A stretch of DNA of 64,000 nt from Pseudo-nitzschia pungens (lineage: Eukaryota; Bacillariophyta; Bacillariophyceae; Bacillariales; Bacillariaceae). Under the pieces are notes generated by a model. That model made no database searches, was not told where the DNA came from, and was given only the letters and a program-made list of their open reading frames with translations. The stretch spans positions 3,216,501 through 3,280,500 of the forward strand of contig CM074760.1 of assembly GCA_037355855.1 (NCBI GenBank), given 5' to 3'. Both the position numbers and the translations under genes were made by a program. Shown one piece after another: positions 30,878 through 42,709 of the stretch (position 1 is the stretch's first letter; each line of letters opens with the position of its first letter).

Positions 30878-33436
30878 TTATCGAATCACGGAACCCAACG
30901 TGTTGGGAAACAAAAGTCCGCCCGCGTTGTTCTTCACGTCGGACCGCGGTCCGGGAAAGACCTGCCAGAATCGCAGGGTTTCGTCACCGGCACCCGTCAC
31001 GATCGTGGATCCATCGGGAGACATGGCCAGATACAAGACACGGTACGTGTGCCCGGTGAGGGTCACGACCTTGCTCAGGCTGGGGTATCTCCACACCACG
31101 ATCTGGTTCAGGGAATATCCGTGGGTGCTGACAATCTCGTTGCAGTTTTGCGACCAAGCCAGGTTACAAACCTGACTGCCGGTATCCACGCAGTTGAGAG
31201 CCGATCCGCTGAGAGTGTTCCAGAACCGGATGCACCGATCGGCGGTCCCGCCGCCGCTTGCCAAGAGCCCGTGCTGGTGGGGAGACCACGCAATGGCCTT
31301 CACCGCGGCCGTGTGGTCCGTGAATCGATGGACGGGCGAGGTGGGATTGCGGCTGTCTACGACGTGCAATTGATTGTCATTGCCACCCGATGCCAAAAAG
31401 GCCGGTTCGTCGTAGGACCATTTCAGACCGCAGACTTCTTGCCGGTGGGCATTCAAGCGGTTCGTAAAGGCCGATTTTTCTCGAACGTCCCTCAAAAAGA
31501 TCGTTCGATCCCGGCTTCCGCTGGCCAGGGTGGGACCCGACCACGCCAGGGTCCCGACTCGTGCCGAGTGACCCGACATCGTCCGGACCTTTTTCTCCTT
31601 GATGGTATCCCACAACTGGACCTCGCCCTTGTTCGTACCGACCGCCAGGTGCGTCCCCCGCTGCGCCCACGAAACGGATGTCACGTGGTCCTCCGACTCC
31701 TGCAGATCGCACAGCTTGGTCACCTTCGAGGTGCAGGCACTCCAGAGGTACACGCAGTGGCCCAAACCAACGGCGAGCACGTTTTGGGACGACCAATCGA
31801 CGAGGTTGAGATAAAAGTCGTCTTGCAAGGCCGGCGCGTCCAACACCTTGAAAGGCACCTTGGCAATCTTCCTCCGATGCTTTTGCGGGGCGGCCATGAG
31901 TTGTTGGCTCGATGGATTCCCAAAGGGTGTCAGGCTGAACGAGTTGACGACGGAGGTGGGTCCCATTGCGCCGTCGTAGATGGTATCGCGATAGGCCTGC
32001 CGCGGGCTCTGAAAGCGGAGGCGATTGATTCCATCCCGAAGCGGAGCGCTGCCACCATTCTGTCGCGAGGAGCCAGAGCCACCGCCACCGCCGCCCTGTT
32101 GGGATGAATTGGCGGCATTGTAGGAGTACGGGCTAATGTTTTCTCCGAGCAATTCGGAGCGAAGCAGGACGTTGTGGAGATTTTGTTGCGTTGTGATCGA
32201 GGACGTCTCGTTCACTCTCCCCGTGGCTGGGTTGACGCTTCCGCCAGCAGTGTTGCTCGACTCGTCGGAACCCGCACCCGCACCCGTGTTGTTGGTGTTT
32301 GCACCGCCGTCGCCGTGGGGGACACCATCGTTGTCCGTGCGGGATCTCCGTGACGGCGAGGACGGAAATGTCCCATAATTCGAAGACGAATTCGACTGCA
32401 TGGAATCCCAAAGATTGATATTGTTCAGATTGGAAGTAGCTCGAGACGGAATGAATCTATCCGAAATCCCCATGTCCATCGAATTGGCGAGTCTGGAGTT
32501 TCGTCTCCGCCGCGAGGAGGAGAGGGTCGTGCTAGTGCTATTGCTGTTGCTGTTGTTACCGCTGCTCGTGCTGCTCGCCGCACTGTATTGCGATATGCTA
32601 TTGTTGCTGCTCAAAAAATTAGTGTTTTGATTGCCGGATCGCTTTTCCAGTCTCGGTGATGGAGGAAACAGGAAACGTCCCGGTGATCTGCCGGTGCCAC
32701 TGCTCTCGTCCGTCGGGGAAAGAATCGACTTGGGTCGGAAAATGATGTTCGCGTCGCAATCGATGTTTCGTGCAATGCCCGGAGGTGGTATTATTTTCGC
32801 GCCGTTGCTTTGATTGTATGATGAACCGCGCAACGAACTCGCCGCGGTTGCGGACGATGGTGACGACAAGGCGGATGGCAATACCGACACGGGAGATTTC
32901 GCCGTCGGAACGCTCTGATAAAAGACCGAAGATGCCGCCAATCTCTTGGCGTACTGTCGATCCAATCGGGATCGAGAGGGTGACGGGAGTGGGATTCCAC
33001 GTATCGAAGCGCAAGATTGCGACAGAGTCGGCGTGGACTGTCGCGACGAAGTGGATGATAGGGCTCCGCAATCATAGTTCGATCTCCTGTGATCGTTCGA
33101 AAAATTCAGGTACGAAGTTGCTGTTCCATCCGTTGTGGTGCTGGTTGCGGTGGTGTGTGTTGCGGTCGAACAGGTCGACATGGGCGTGGTTGCCAACGCC
33201 TTTTCCGTGTGACATCTGCGAGTCCCTGTTTTGAGCGGTGACGATTGAACGTGGTCATCGTAGGAGACCTGGATATTGAGCGGGTTTTGCGGTGTCTTCG
33301 TTCCGGTTGCCACGTCCATGGCCAGAGTCTCTTTCGCATCGCTATCGTTGTTGCAAGCATCATCTCCGATCATTGACATGTCCGCGTATTCCAGTTCGGT
33401 TTCCGATTGTGTTGTGGAAGGTTCGACGCTTGCCAT
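30878..33436 (-). CDS. Cdc20/Cdh1-family APC/C activator (WD40), Cdh1/FZR-like
   Basis: Single exon, 852 aa. Seen: a long Ser/Thr/Asn-rich N-terminus; a C-box D-R-F-I-P-S-R near residue 325, the motif that docks activators on the anaphase-promoting complex; and a linker K-V-P-F-K-V-L-D-A-P near 540. Seven WD40-like blades follow, with typical G-H...W-D/L-W-D pairs (V-Q-L-W-D, I-R-F-W-N, L-R-F-W-Q). The protein ends in Ile-Arg, the IR tail that also binds the APC/C. Established: such proteins select substrates for ubiquitylation at mitotic exit and in G1. The N-terminus is longer than in animal or plant Cdh1 and carries many S/T-P sites that could be CDK targets. Confidence 0.92.
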   Translation of the reverse strand: MASVEPSTTQSETELEYADMSMIGDDACNNDSDAKETLAMDVATGTKTPQNPLNIQVSYDDHVQSSPLKTGTRRCHTEKALATTPMSTCSTATHTTATSTTTDGTATSYLNFSNDHRRSNYDCGALSSTSSRQSTPTLSQSCASIRGIPLPSPSRSRLDRQYAKRLAASSVFYQSVPTAKSPVSVLPSALSSPSSATAASSLRGSSYNQSNGAKIIPPPGIARNIDCDANIIFRPKSILSPTDESSGTGRSPGRFLFPPSPRLEKRSGNQNTNFLSSNNSISQYSAASSTSSGNNSNSNSTSTTLSSSRRRRNSRLANSMDMGISDRFIPSRATSNLNNINLWDSMQSNSSSNYGTFPSSPSRRSRTDNDGVPHGDGGANTNNTGAGAGSDESSNTAGGSVNPATGRVNETSSITTQQNLHNVLLRSELLGENISPYSYNAANSSQQGGGGGGSGSSRQNGGSAPLRDGINRLRFQSPRQAYRDTIYDGAMGPTSVVNSFSLTPFGNPSSQQLMAAPQKHRRKIAKVPFKVLDAPALQDDFYLNLVDWSSQNVLAVGLGHCVYLWSACTSKVTKLCDLQESEDHVTSVSWAQRGTHLAVGTNKGEVQLWDTIKEKKVRTMSGHSARVGTLAWSGPTLASGSRDRTIFLRDVREKSAFTNRLNAHRQEVCGLKWSYDEPAFLASGGNDNQLHVVDSRNPTSPVHRFTDHTAAVKAIAWSPHQHGLLASGGGTADRCIRFWNTLSGSALNCVDTGSQVCNLAWSQNCNEIVSTHGYSLNQIVVWRYPSLSKVVTLTGHTYRVLYLAMSPDGSTIVTGAGDETLRFWQVFPGPRSDVKNNAGGLLFPNTLGSVIR

Positions 33437-35219
33437 GATGAAGTTGTGATATTATATATTATGTATGTTTGCACCTCAGTAGGTGGCTGGCTGTGAGTAA
33501 ATGCTGATGATGGAGAGAGCGACGCGAATCAAATTCTGAAGACTCGACCTAACTCGATTCCGATTCAACTCGATTCCGGTTCAACTCGATCGGGTTTAGT
33601 TTTGTTTAAATTTGGTTTGATTTGATTTGATTTGATTTGATCTGATCCGACCCAGAAGTTTTTTCGGTGTTGAAAATTCGGAGCGATGTTTTCGGTTTGG
33701 GATTGTTATTATTTGGTTTGACACCACCAGACGAGTAGAGAACGAGTTACAAGCTCAGCCCTTATCCACGCGCTTAGCTCTATCTCTCGCTTCTTCGGAG
33801 ACGGTAGAGTTGATTGCTGGATGGAAGTGGTAATGTTTATTATTTTATTCCTTTTTTTTCAATGGATTCGAAACCTTCTGGACATCCCCGCAGTGAGTAT
33901 GTGCTTGTCCCGAATCCCTGTTCTCGTTGCTCCTACGGAAGGGAGTTGGCCTTTTGTGGGACTTGACAAAAAAAACAACAAGTTTTCAGCCCCTGCTGTT
34001 CCATTGCGTGTGCAACAGCAACAACTGCGCACTCCCGTTCGACTCGGTATGTTCGGAAGCCTCAGCAGCGCTTCGAAGCGCGCAATTTTGTTCCGCAGCC
34101 TTCTAAGTCCTCCGCCACTACTGTCGTGTTCACGGTTTTAGTATCAACCATCGCCAGAAACTGCATCGCCCGAACGGTCATTCAACGTGCGGCTGTCTTC
34201 GCTTACTCATGTACTTAAGACATGCACTCATTATTTGCGAGCCGACATCACATACAAAACGCATCCAAAAAAACAAGACCTACCAGAATTTACCTCATAA
34301 ACGTACGACTGAACTCGATGTTTGTGAGGCAACGGAAGGCACTATTGTTTTTGAATACATACGGGTATTGGTTATGGCAAGCTTTTCCGTTCCCCCTCAT
34401 GGCTGGCTCGGACAGTAAGACAAAACGGGGTTGTGGGAAAGTCAGCAGAATTTTTCTGTGAGAGCAAAATGAAACCAATTAGAAGAACCAAAACTGTTCT
34501 TTCCATGACCGTACAGTACGTAAGATCTTACGTACTGGTACGAGAAAAATGGACATGTATGCGTACCAGTAAATTACCCGTTCTTCGGAATTCCCGTACA
34601 AATACGTTTTTTTACGTAGGCCTTACTCGTAGTTAGGATAGGTCATACACGACACAAAGGAGGGGTCATACGGTACACGTAGCCCCTGACTGAAAGATGA
34701 TTGTTTCTTGTATGTATGCGCTCATAAGTCTTACCGTAATCTTACGGTAAGGCTTAATTACACATATTATGTGTGGGAGGAGAAGTGACTTTACGTCGCC
34801 GGAACCTTTTTGATGACGGTGACTCCGGTGGTCTGTCAGCAGTCTGAACATTATTACTAAGGTTACTTCTAGTAGTTAAAATCTTTCGTCGTACCCGTGA
34901 AAAACTAAAATGAATCACGTCGGAGTGACAGATTGTTGCCTCACTATCTGACCGAATACCTCCTCCCAGTAACGGAAACCTCCTCAACGAAAGTTACAAC
35001 CTATTCGTAAACACTATAAACCGACTGTTTGCAACAACTCCTGTTGAAATCAGTGACTTACATCCATAGCTTTGGCCCCCGGTAGTTAGTGGTTTTTTCG
35101 AAAAATTGCCAAAAATTGATCCATCATGGTAAATGTAGACACTGGTACATTTTCTACACGCGACCATACAATCGAGTGACAGCATCTTGACGTTGAAAAT
35201 TCCTTTTTTTTATGTCATA
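33437..35219. other. Intergenic
   Basis: AACTCGATTCCG and TTTGATTTGATT runs (33545-33645). A GTAAG/CGTAC-rich block lies at 34500-34870 with TACCGTAATCTTACGGTAAGG (34733-34753), a near-perfect inverted repeat. A 106-codon ORF at 33821-34141 starts with a hydrophobic stretch but lacks other support. Confidence 0.45.
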
Positions 35220-35995
35220 TTTCGGGAGTGGAGAGAACCAAATGCATGATGATCCTGGTCTTTCGGGAATGTTAAGAGACAACAACACAATGATCCTGGT
35301 CTTTGGGGACTGCAGGGAACCAACGCTGGTCCTGGTCTTTTGGCAATGCCGGTATTACGCAAATACATGATGATCCCGGTCTTTCGGGAATGTCGAGAGA
35401 GAACAACACGATGATCCCGGTCTTTCAGGAGTGTACGGAAACAAATACAAGATGATCCCAGTATTTTGTGAGTGCAGGGAACCAAAATCCTGGTGTTTTG
35501 GGAATGCAGAGAAACAATGACACGATGATCCCGGTCTTTCGGGAATGCCGAGAAACAACAGCACGATGATCCCGGTCTTTTGGGAATTCAGGGAACCAAA
35601 TACATGATGATCCTGGTCTTTCGGGAATGATCCTGGTCTTTCGGGAATACGGAGAGACAACAACAGGATGATCCCGGTCTTTCAGGAATGCAGAGGAACA
35701 ATGACGCGCTGATCCCAGTCTTACAGGAATGAAGGGAACCAAAAACATGATGATCCCGGTCTTTCGTGAGTGCAGGGAAACAATTACACGATGATCCCGG
35801 TGTTTTGGGAATGCAGGGAAACAATTACACGATGATGAAACCCCATCAAGCGACGGCAGAGAATCAAGTACACGATGATCCCGGTCTTTCGGGAATGCCG
35901 GTATACAAATAGTACATGATGATCCTGGTCTTTCGAGAATGCAGGGAACCAAATACATGACGATCCCAGTCTATCAGGAATGTAGAGAAAGAAAT
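35220..35995 (-). repeat. 41-bp minisatellite, left arm (inverted orientation)
   Basis: Degenerate tandem units reading ATTCCCGAAAGACCGGGATC on the minus strand, followed by a variable ATCATGTATTTGGTTCCCTGC-like half. The unit is 41 bp where perfect. The arm has roughly 18 units, some truncated or fused. Each unit carries a small potential hairpin (TCCCG...CGGGA around AAAGAC). Confidence 0.93.
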
Positions 35996-36055
35996 ACACG
36001 ATGCTGCTGCTGCTGCTGTCGGTCTTCGGTCTTATACACGCGTTCTTGTCTCTCT

Positions 36056-37596
36056 GCATTCCCGACAGACCGGGATCACAATGTATTTGTTCACCTGCAT
36101 TCACAAAAGACCAGGAGAATGGTTTTTTGATTCCTTGGAAAAGCTAGGATCATCAGGATTTTGTGTCGTCTATCACTTGTAGTAGCAGGAACGTCGATCA
36201 ATTGCAGCTCCTTCACAAAAGAACGGGATCATCGTGTCGATGTTTCCACAAGGGACCGGGATCATTGTGTATTTGTGTACCGGCACTCACAAAAGACTGG
36301 GATCACCATGTACTTAGTTCACTGCCGGCGCTCACGAAAGACCAGGATCATGATGCCATTGTTTCTTTGTATTCCCAAAAGACCAGGATCGTCATGCATT
36401 TGGTTCCCTGCATTCCCGAAAGACTAGGATCATCATGTATTTGGTTCCCTGTATTCCCGAAAGACCGGGATCATCATGCATTTGGTTCTCTGCATTCCCG
36501 AAAGACCGGGATCATCGTGCTGTTGTTTCTCTGCATTCCCGAAAGACCGGGATCATCGTACTATTGTTTCTCTGCATTCCCTAAAGACCGGGATCATCAT
36601 GTATTTGGTTCCCTGCACTCACAAAAGACTGGGATCATCGGCGCTTGCAAAATACCAGAATCATCATGTCGTTGTTTCTCTGCATGCCCGAAAGACTAGG
36701 ATCATCATGTATTTGGTTCGCTGCATTCCCGAAAGACCGGGATCATCATATATTTGTGTACAGGCACTCAAAAAAGATGGGGATCATCATGTATTTGGTT
36801 CCCTGCATTCCCGAAAGATCGGGATCATCCTGTATTTGTGTAACAACAACAGGAACGTCGATCAATTGCATCTCACTCACAAAAGACCAGGATCATCGTG
36901 TATTTGGTTCCCTGCATTCCCGAAAGACCGGGATCATCAAATATTTGTGTACAGGCACTCACAAAAGACGGGGATCATCATGTATTTGGTTCCCTGCATT
37001 CCCGAAAGACCATTATCATCATGAATTTGTTTACCGGCATTCCCAAAAGACCGGGACCATCGTGTCATTGTTTCTCAGCATTCCCGAAAGACCGGGATCA
37101 TCATGTACTATTTGTGCACCGGCATTCCCGAAAGACCGGGATCATTCCCGAAAGACCAGGATCATCATGCATTTGGTTTTCTGCATTCCCGAAAGACCGG
37201 GATCATCGTGTTGTTGTCTCTCTGCATTCCCAAAACACCAGGATCATCATGTATTTGGTTCCCTGCACTCACAAAAGACTGGGATCATCATTTATTTGGT
37301 TCCCTGGCGGCGCTTATGAAAGATCAGGATCATCGTGCCATTGTTTCTCTGCATTCCCGAAAGACCAGGATCATATTGTATTTCTTTCCGTACACTCCTG
37401 AAAGACCGGGATCATTGTGTTGTTGTCTCTCGGCATTCCCGAAAGATGGCACTCAAGAAAGACCGGGATCATTATGTATTTGGTTCCCTACACTCACAAA
37501 AGACTGGGACCATCTTGTATTTCTTTCCATACACTCCTGAAAGACCGGGATCATCGTGTTGTTGCCTCTTGGCATTCCCGAAAGACCAGGATCAGT
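36056..37596 (+). repeat. 41-bp minisatellite, right arm
   Basis: The same unit as the left arm but in plus orientation, about 37 units. Variants include ACTCACAAAAGACTGGGATC and two units preceded by AGGAACGTCGATCAATTGCA (36188 and 36850 regions). The arms meet at about 35996-36055, around a TGC trinucleotide run. Since 41 is not a multiple of three, three units code for a 41-residue period that stays open in more than one frame. That explains the long ORFs here, which are not genes. Confidence 0.93.
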
Positions 37597-38970
37597 CACA
37601 TCCGGTTGAGTTCACTGAAATATACGGTTTACGTCACTATTAGTAACGGAAGAGTCGCTAGGAGAGACTGAACTCACTTCAACGTGATGAAAGACAGACA
37701 ATACCAGTAACATGATTGGCTAATTAGCGTGTCCTCTGCACGCAAGCCGAAAAACTATGCCGACTCGATGCTGTCACTCGAAAACACACAATTTTCGGCC
37801 CAATTTCTGTATTCAAAAGCTTACTAAGGGAAGAATAAGCAAAGTTGTTTAAAAGTGAATATAGAGCATTGTAGAGTAGAGTGTTAGCTAACAGACGATG
37901 TCTTTACTTTGAACAGAGGTGGTGTATGCAAGGAGATATTCCAAAAAGCAAAGATGCTGTCACTCGACGTGATCCATTATGGTAAACGTGATCCATAATA
38001 GTTTTTTACGGGTACCGGTATTTCTATTATTTTTTTCTCACTTTCTTATTTTCGTCTGACACGAGATTTCTGAATACATCGCAAGCTAGAGCAGCAGCAG
38101 TAATTACTCCTACTATGTCAGTAGCCAAGCCTCCTGTAATTATCATATATTATGATGATGATGAAGATGAATTTCTCTCTTGTTGAAACACAAGAAGAGA
38201 GACTCATTTCATCCATGCTAGTACTGGTAGGACTTGACTCTTGACTAGCATAAAACCTTGTTGTTGGTCTTTTAGGAGAGGAGGGGGAGGAGAGCAACCC
38301 CCAAAGAAGTTTCTTCTCAAAAACACCACCACAACAACAACAACAACAACAACAACAACACAAGCAAGCAATACATATTTCCAAGACAGTTTTGGGAGAC
38401 TCTCCTTGCTGCAGTAGTACTGTTGACATTGAATTGTTACCACAACGAAGCAGCAAAGCTCCTCACAAAGCAGCAGGAAAGCTCATGCGCTTTGCTCAGA
38501 TTTGTACTACTAGTATGATTACTATGGCATCGTGCAACAGTTCTTGTTGCGAAAGTGGTGATTGCAGTAGTAACGGACGAGAAGAGAACTCCGATTCTGT
38601 TACTACCTGTTACTATGAATACTAGTAGAATGGAAGAAAGTAGTACATTACAGTATGTTAAAGTTAGTTGCTACTGTTATTGTGCATTGCACACGATGCC
38701 ACCACCAAATCAGAGTAGTTTGTGCTGTTGGTGCTGTACGATATAATAATTGTAACAACTCTCTCCGTCTCCATGCTAGTAGTAGTAGCTATCAGTATGC
38801 TAAATCACACTCGACTCACCGCCAGAGTGCATGGTCTACTACTAGCTAATGAACTCCGAAACCCATCGAGCAGAAGGCTCTATATTTCCCCGTGCCAATC
38901 ACTCAATAAAACTGGTTTTCAAAGTTTGTGACGGATGCTCTCCGTCTTCATCATCGTCGAGTCGCACCCG
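37597..38970. other. Intergenic
   Basis: ACAACAACA run (38333-38360), ATGATGATGATGA (38150-38165) and several ACTACTAG words. No gene is recognised. Confidence 0.5.
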
Positions 38971-40649
38971 TCAAGCCGCTCCAAGTATTGGATCTTCTTG
39001 CATGGCGCCATTCACTGGGTCGCGGGCGGATGTTGGTGGATGCACAGAAGGAGCTCCATTGTTGTCAGCACCATTCAAACTGACATCCCCGTGTTGGTGA
39101 TGGTGCTGATGCTGGTGTTGCGATGACGTTTGTTGCGTTGGTGGTAGCGGTGAAAGAGCACTCATTGAGGAGTGCGGTTGATGCGGCTCGCCCACTACCA
39201 TATCTTCTCCATATGGCTCACTAGCGTATGATTCTGGATAACCTTGTATCTTCAGATTTAATCGTCTCAATGTCATAAACTTTTTTTTTGCAAGAATAGG
39301 AAAGAAAAAAAGGTGAGTGAGTACCTTCACATGATACAAAAACCAACATGGTTTCGGTGATCCCTGGTCCCCGAAAATTAGGGTGGAACCGTCTGTTGAA
39401 GTTTGAACCAGAAACAAATGACAAGTTCTCGAAACTTACTTCGTCCATCTCTACCTGTATTGCTGCTGAGCGCATTTCCGGAAGAGGTTCCCCAACTTTT
39501 CGAGTGAGCTTCGGTTGGTAGGGACAGACGTGGCCCTTTTTCGGCGCACCGCACTGAACCGTGCAAAAACGAGAGCGATGATGGGAAAAGTGTGTGAGAT
39601 AAATATTTGACGTGCTGCCTCTTAACGGTTCACAGATTGGTCGATAACGAAAGCGATTCCACCAACAAATGAACCAACCGGAAGTTATGATACAGGGAAC
39701 GCATGAATAATCAATGGCAACACGAGATTCAAAATCTGAAACGTACCCGTCCACATTTGTAGCTTCCCCGGCCCTTGTCTTTGGAGTTATTTCCTTCGGT
39801 AGCTACGGAAACATCGTCGTCGAGTGCTGTTCCCGTTCCTACTGTTGATCCCCCTCCTACCGTTCCAGAGCGTGGGGAAAACAAATTGTCAAAGTCGGAA
39901 GCATCCGTCCCGGTAGTGGTAGTCGTTGGGCCACCATACGTTCCGCCACCCAGCACCTCCGGAGATGAGCGCGGACGCGATTGGCTTGCTGAAGTGCGGG
40001 AAGGAGAGTTTCCGTACATTGCGGAGGATTGGGGCGGTGGCGGTGGATTGCCATACGATTGAGGTGGTGGTGGGCCCCGATGCATCGGAGGTGGAGGACC
40101 ACTCGGCGGATACGGACTGCTGCCATAGGACGGCGGTGGCGGTCCCTGGGGAGGCTGATAATAACCCCCTTGGTAGCCCGATTGTGGTGGCGGACCGCCA
40201 CCATCCGAAGGAGGAGCACCACTGGAAGGAGCATCCTTTTGTGTTGATCTGGACGATGGATGAGGTCCTGGTGGCTTTCCCCCCCTGCGTGGTGGTGGCC
40301 CACTTGGTGGATGTCCCGACATAGGGGGAGGACCTCTAGAAGGATAGCCGCCTCCGTAGTTGCCACGATCGGGACCCATGGATGGGCCACCGTGCTGGGG
40401 ATACATTGATCCCGGAGGTGGAGGACCCGAGGAACCGTGACCCCATGAATGTGGAGGGGGATGTCCCTGTTGCCACATGGGATACCCAGATCCCATGGGT
40501 GGAGGGCCCCCGGGTCCACCGTAGGGTGCGTATCTCCCCGTAGAAGGCGGATGCTGTCCGTAATATCCATCGGGTGGAGGAGGACCAGCCACCATGTGGC
40601 CACCCTCCCCCTTCATTCGTTTGCTGACTCGATCTGGTGCAACCGACAT
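38971..40649 (-). CDS. Proline-rich protein with CCHC-like zinc knuckle (CGxPKKGHVC module)
   Basis: Three exons, 40649-39747, 39553-39440 and 39279-38971. Both introns are phase 0 (GTACGT...TTCAG and GTAAGT...AAAAAG). The product is 441 aa. Seen: about 290 residues of Pro/Gly-rich low complexity (PPPP, GPPP, GYYGG); then Y-K-C-G-R at the splice junction continuing C-G-A-P-K-K-G-H-V-C-P, giving C299, C302, H309, C311; then Q-P-K-L...E-M-D-E joined to F-M-T-L-R-R-L-N-L-K-I-Q-G-Y-P-E-S-Y; and a His/Gln-rich tail. The correct splicing rebuilds the knuckle across an exon border, which supports the model. No named family; RNA or protein binding is plausible. Confidence 0.82.
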
Positions 40650-42709
40650 TATTGATGCCGATCTGAATTGGTCTCAAGTGTTTTTTTCTCTTTGTTTTAC
40701 CGATTCCCGTGGAATTCTTTTTTCAATATATGTTCCACTATCGAGTCGAACCAAGCAAACTGCGGTGGTAGATTGTTTATGCGATATATACGCAGGCTTC
40801 TTTCAAAGAAGTTCTGTTTCTGGAAATCACCGATTTGGTTGGGGTTCGCTGTTGTTGCCGCTATTGGAATTGCTTCTTCAATTGATTGATGACTACTTCG
40901 TAGTTCTTGAAGGGTCGGATGTCCTTTCTCCTTCGAGAACTGCAAGACTACACACCGGTATCACTTGCACTGATCACCTGAATTACAGTGCTTGCAGAAA
41001 ACACCAGGGACAATCCTGCGGAGTGTTCACAATCACCAGAAAGAGTCTGTTCCTGCTGCGTCTTACAATGTTTACCGGTATCAGCGTAGACGGGTCGTAG
41101 GGTGCCGGTAATGATGATGATGCAATGACTAGTTACGTACAACGGAGTTTCTGGCTGCTTCGACAAAGCAACTTGACTCCAACTTTTCATGTATCCGTTG
41201 AATTTATATGCTGTATACGGTCATTAATATAATTATTCTCAATTTGGTGAGATGCGCGACCTGAGAATGATCTAATCGATTTGAGTCTGGTTGTAGTAGC
41301 TTAAATAGCATCGGAGCTTAAGAGGAACGCAAGCGCTTATCTGCTACTTCGTACTACATAATCCTATGTTTATGCGATCACTACTCTCACCAAAAGGCCT
41401 AACCAACCATGTCGAATAATCAACAATCAATCGAGGAAAAACTTCAGAGACTACAGAATACAGAATTGACTGCATCATAAATCAATCTCGAAACAATTGC
41501 GAGAGTTATGCGAGTTATTGCCACGTCTCACTACTCTCAAAGAAACAATAATTAGCATAGGAAGGATTCATGGATCGATTTGCAATCGATCGATTTGCAA
41601 TCGAATTATTGTCGTGTTAGACCATTGACGAATCCGAGAACGGATGGCGAATGTCGTCTCGGATGTAGTTGTCGACGTCCTCTTTATTACGTGTTCCTTT
41701 CCTTCTGATAGCACAGTTCTGTAGCGTCCGTTCCTCGTAAGTTGTCGGTTTTCTTATCCCTTGTAGACATAATGTTGGCTTGCTCCCATACCTCTGTAAT
41801 TTTTTTGTGAAAGATTGGTATGATATTGCCAACTTTCGATTCTTCATTCTTTTCATGAAGACCTCAATCAAAGGCATTGTTGATGAATCAAAATGAATTG
41901 CCTAACTTAGTTTCGATTCTTTATCCCTAAAAAGACCTGGATTATTTATTCCTGATCGAATCACCAAAATTAGATTTCAAACTACTTACTACTACCGGTA
42001 TGGTGATCTTTTCATACCCAGGATCGGGGGTACGGAAGCTCCGATCGATGTTACTCTCCGTGTATTTCTCGTCGGAATTTTTTGTTACAGCACGGTAATT
42101 ATTCTCAATACGATGGAACTGGTACCGGTACGAGGTAAGTCTTATTGTATCATCGATGATTCATTCACACAGAGAGTGAGATTTTTTAGGAAAGCAAGTA
42201 AGATTACACTTCCTTTGCAGTCCTATTTACACGTGTACGGAATACGAAACACTTTCTTTGTCTACAGCATAAGAGTATTTTTTAGTTTTTGATATCATTT
42301 TGTCAATCGTACGATCAAAAGACAGAGACAGCTGATTGGTACAAGTAATATCATTATTATTTTGTACGACCGTACCGTACTATTCTTGTTAGATTGTTCT
42401 TCCTAATCAACACAGCTTTGATTTTTTAAGATCGGTCTTGAAATTCGATCATGAGCCGTTAGGTTTGTGAAGGACTAATGTAGGCTTCAGAGTGACCCGC
42501 CAAAACTGCAAAGTAACGGTTCTAGAATCGCTGAATGATAAAAGTATCAGATTTGGAGATCGGAGGGACAAGCTATCGTCAACAAAAAGTACCTGGCAGC
42601 TTCTTCATCACAAACAATATTCACCATACATTCATTCGATAGATGGAGAAGACCGGCCTGTTTCATTGCATTGTCACGTACGATTAAGCTCAACAAAGAG
42701 TAACTCAAA
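40650..42709. other. Intergenic; one unexplained 86-codon ORF
   Basis: A minus-strand ORF with an ATG start at 41617-41877 encodes a basic peptide. It is flanked on the left by AATCGATCGATTTGCAATCG, similar to sequence near 4250 at the edge of the DNA transposon. It may be a transposon scrap; support is weak. 42000-42250 has ACCGGTA, GTAAG and GTACGG words. Otherwise nothing is recognised. Confidence 0.35.

Noticed and set aside
30863..32107. 414-codon plus ORF
   Set aside because: Antisense of the WD40 activator gene, which has a C-box, blades and an IR tail.
33821..34141. 106-codon plus ORF with a signal-like N-terminus
   Set aside because: No further coding support, no recognisable domain, and it lies in repeat-rich spacer; kept only as a note in the spacer entry.
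35425..37540. Several 100-220-codon ORFs with repeated peptides such as R-P-G-S-S-C-I-W-F-P
   Set aside because: Produced by the 41-bp minisatellite; three frames give the same peptides with a 41-residue period.
35220..37596. CRISPR-like look of the repeat array
   Set aside because: The unit is tandem with variable halves derived from one another, not unique spacers. The context is eukaryotic and there are no cas genes.
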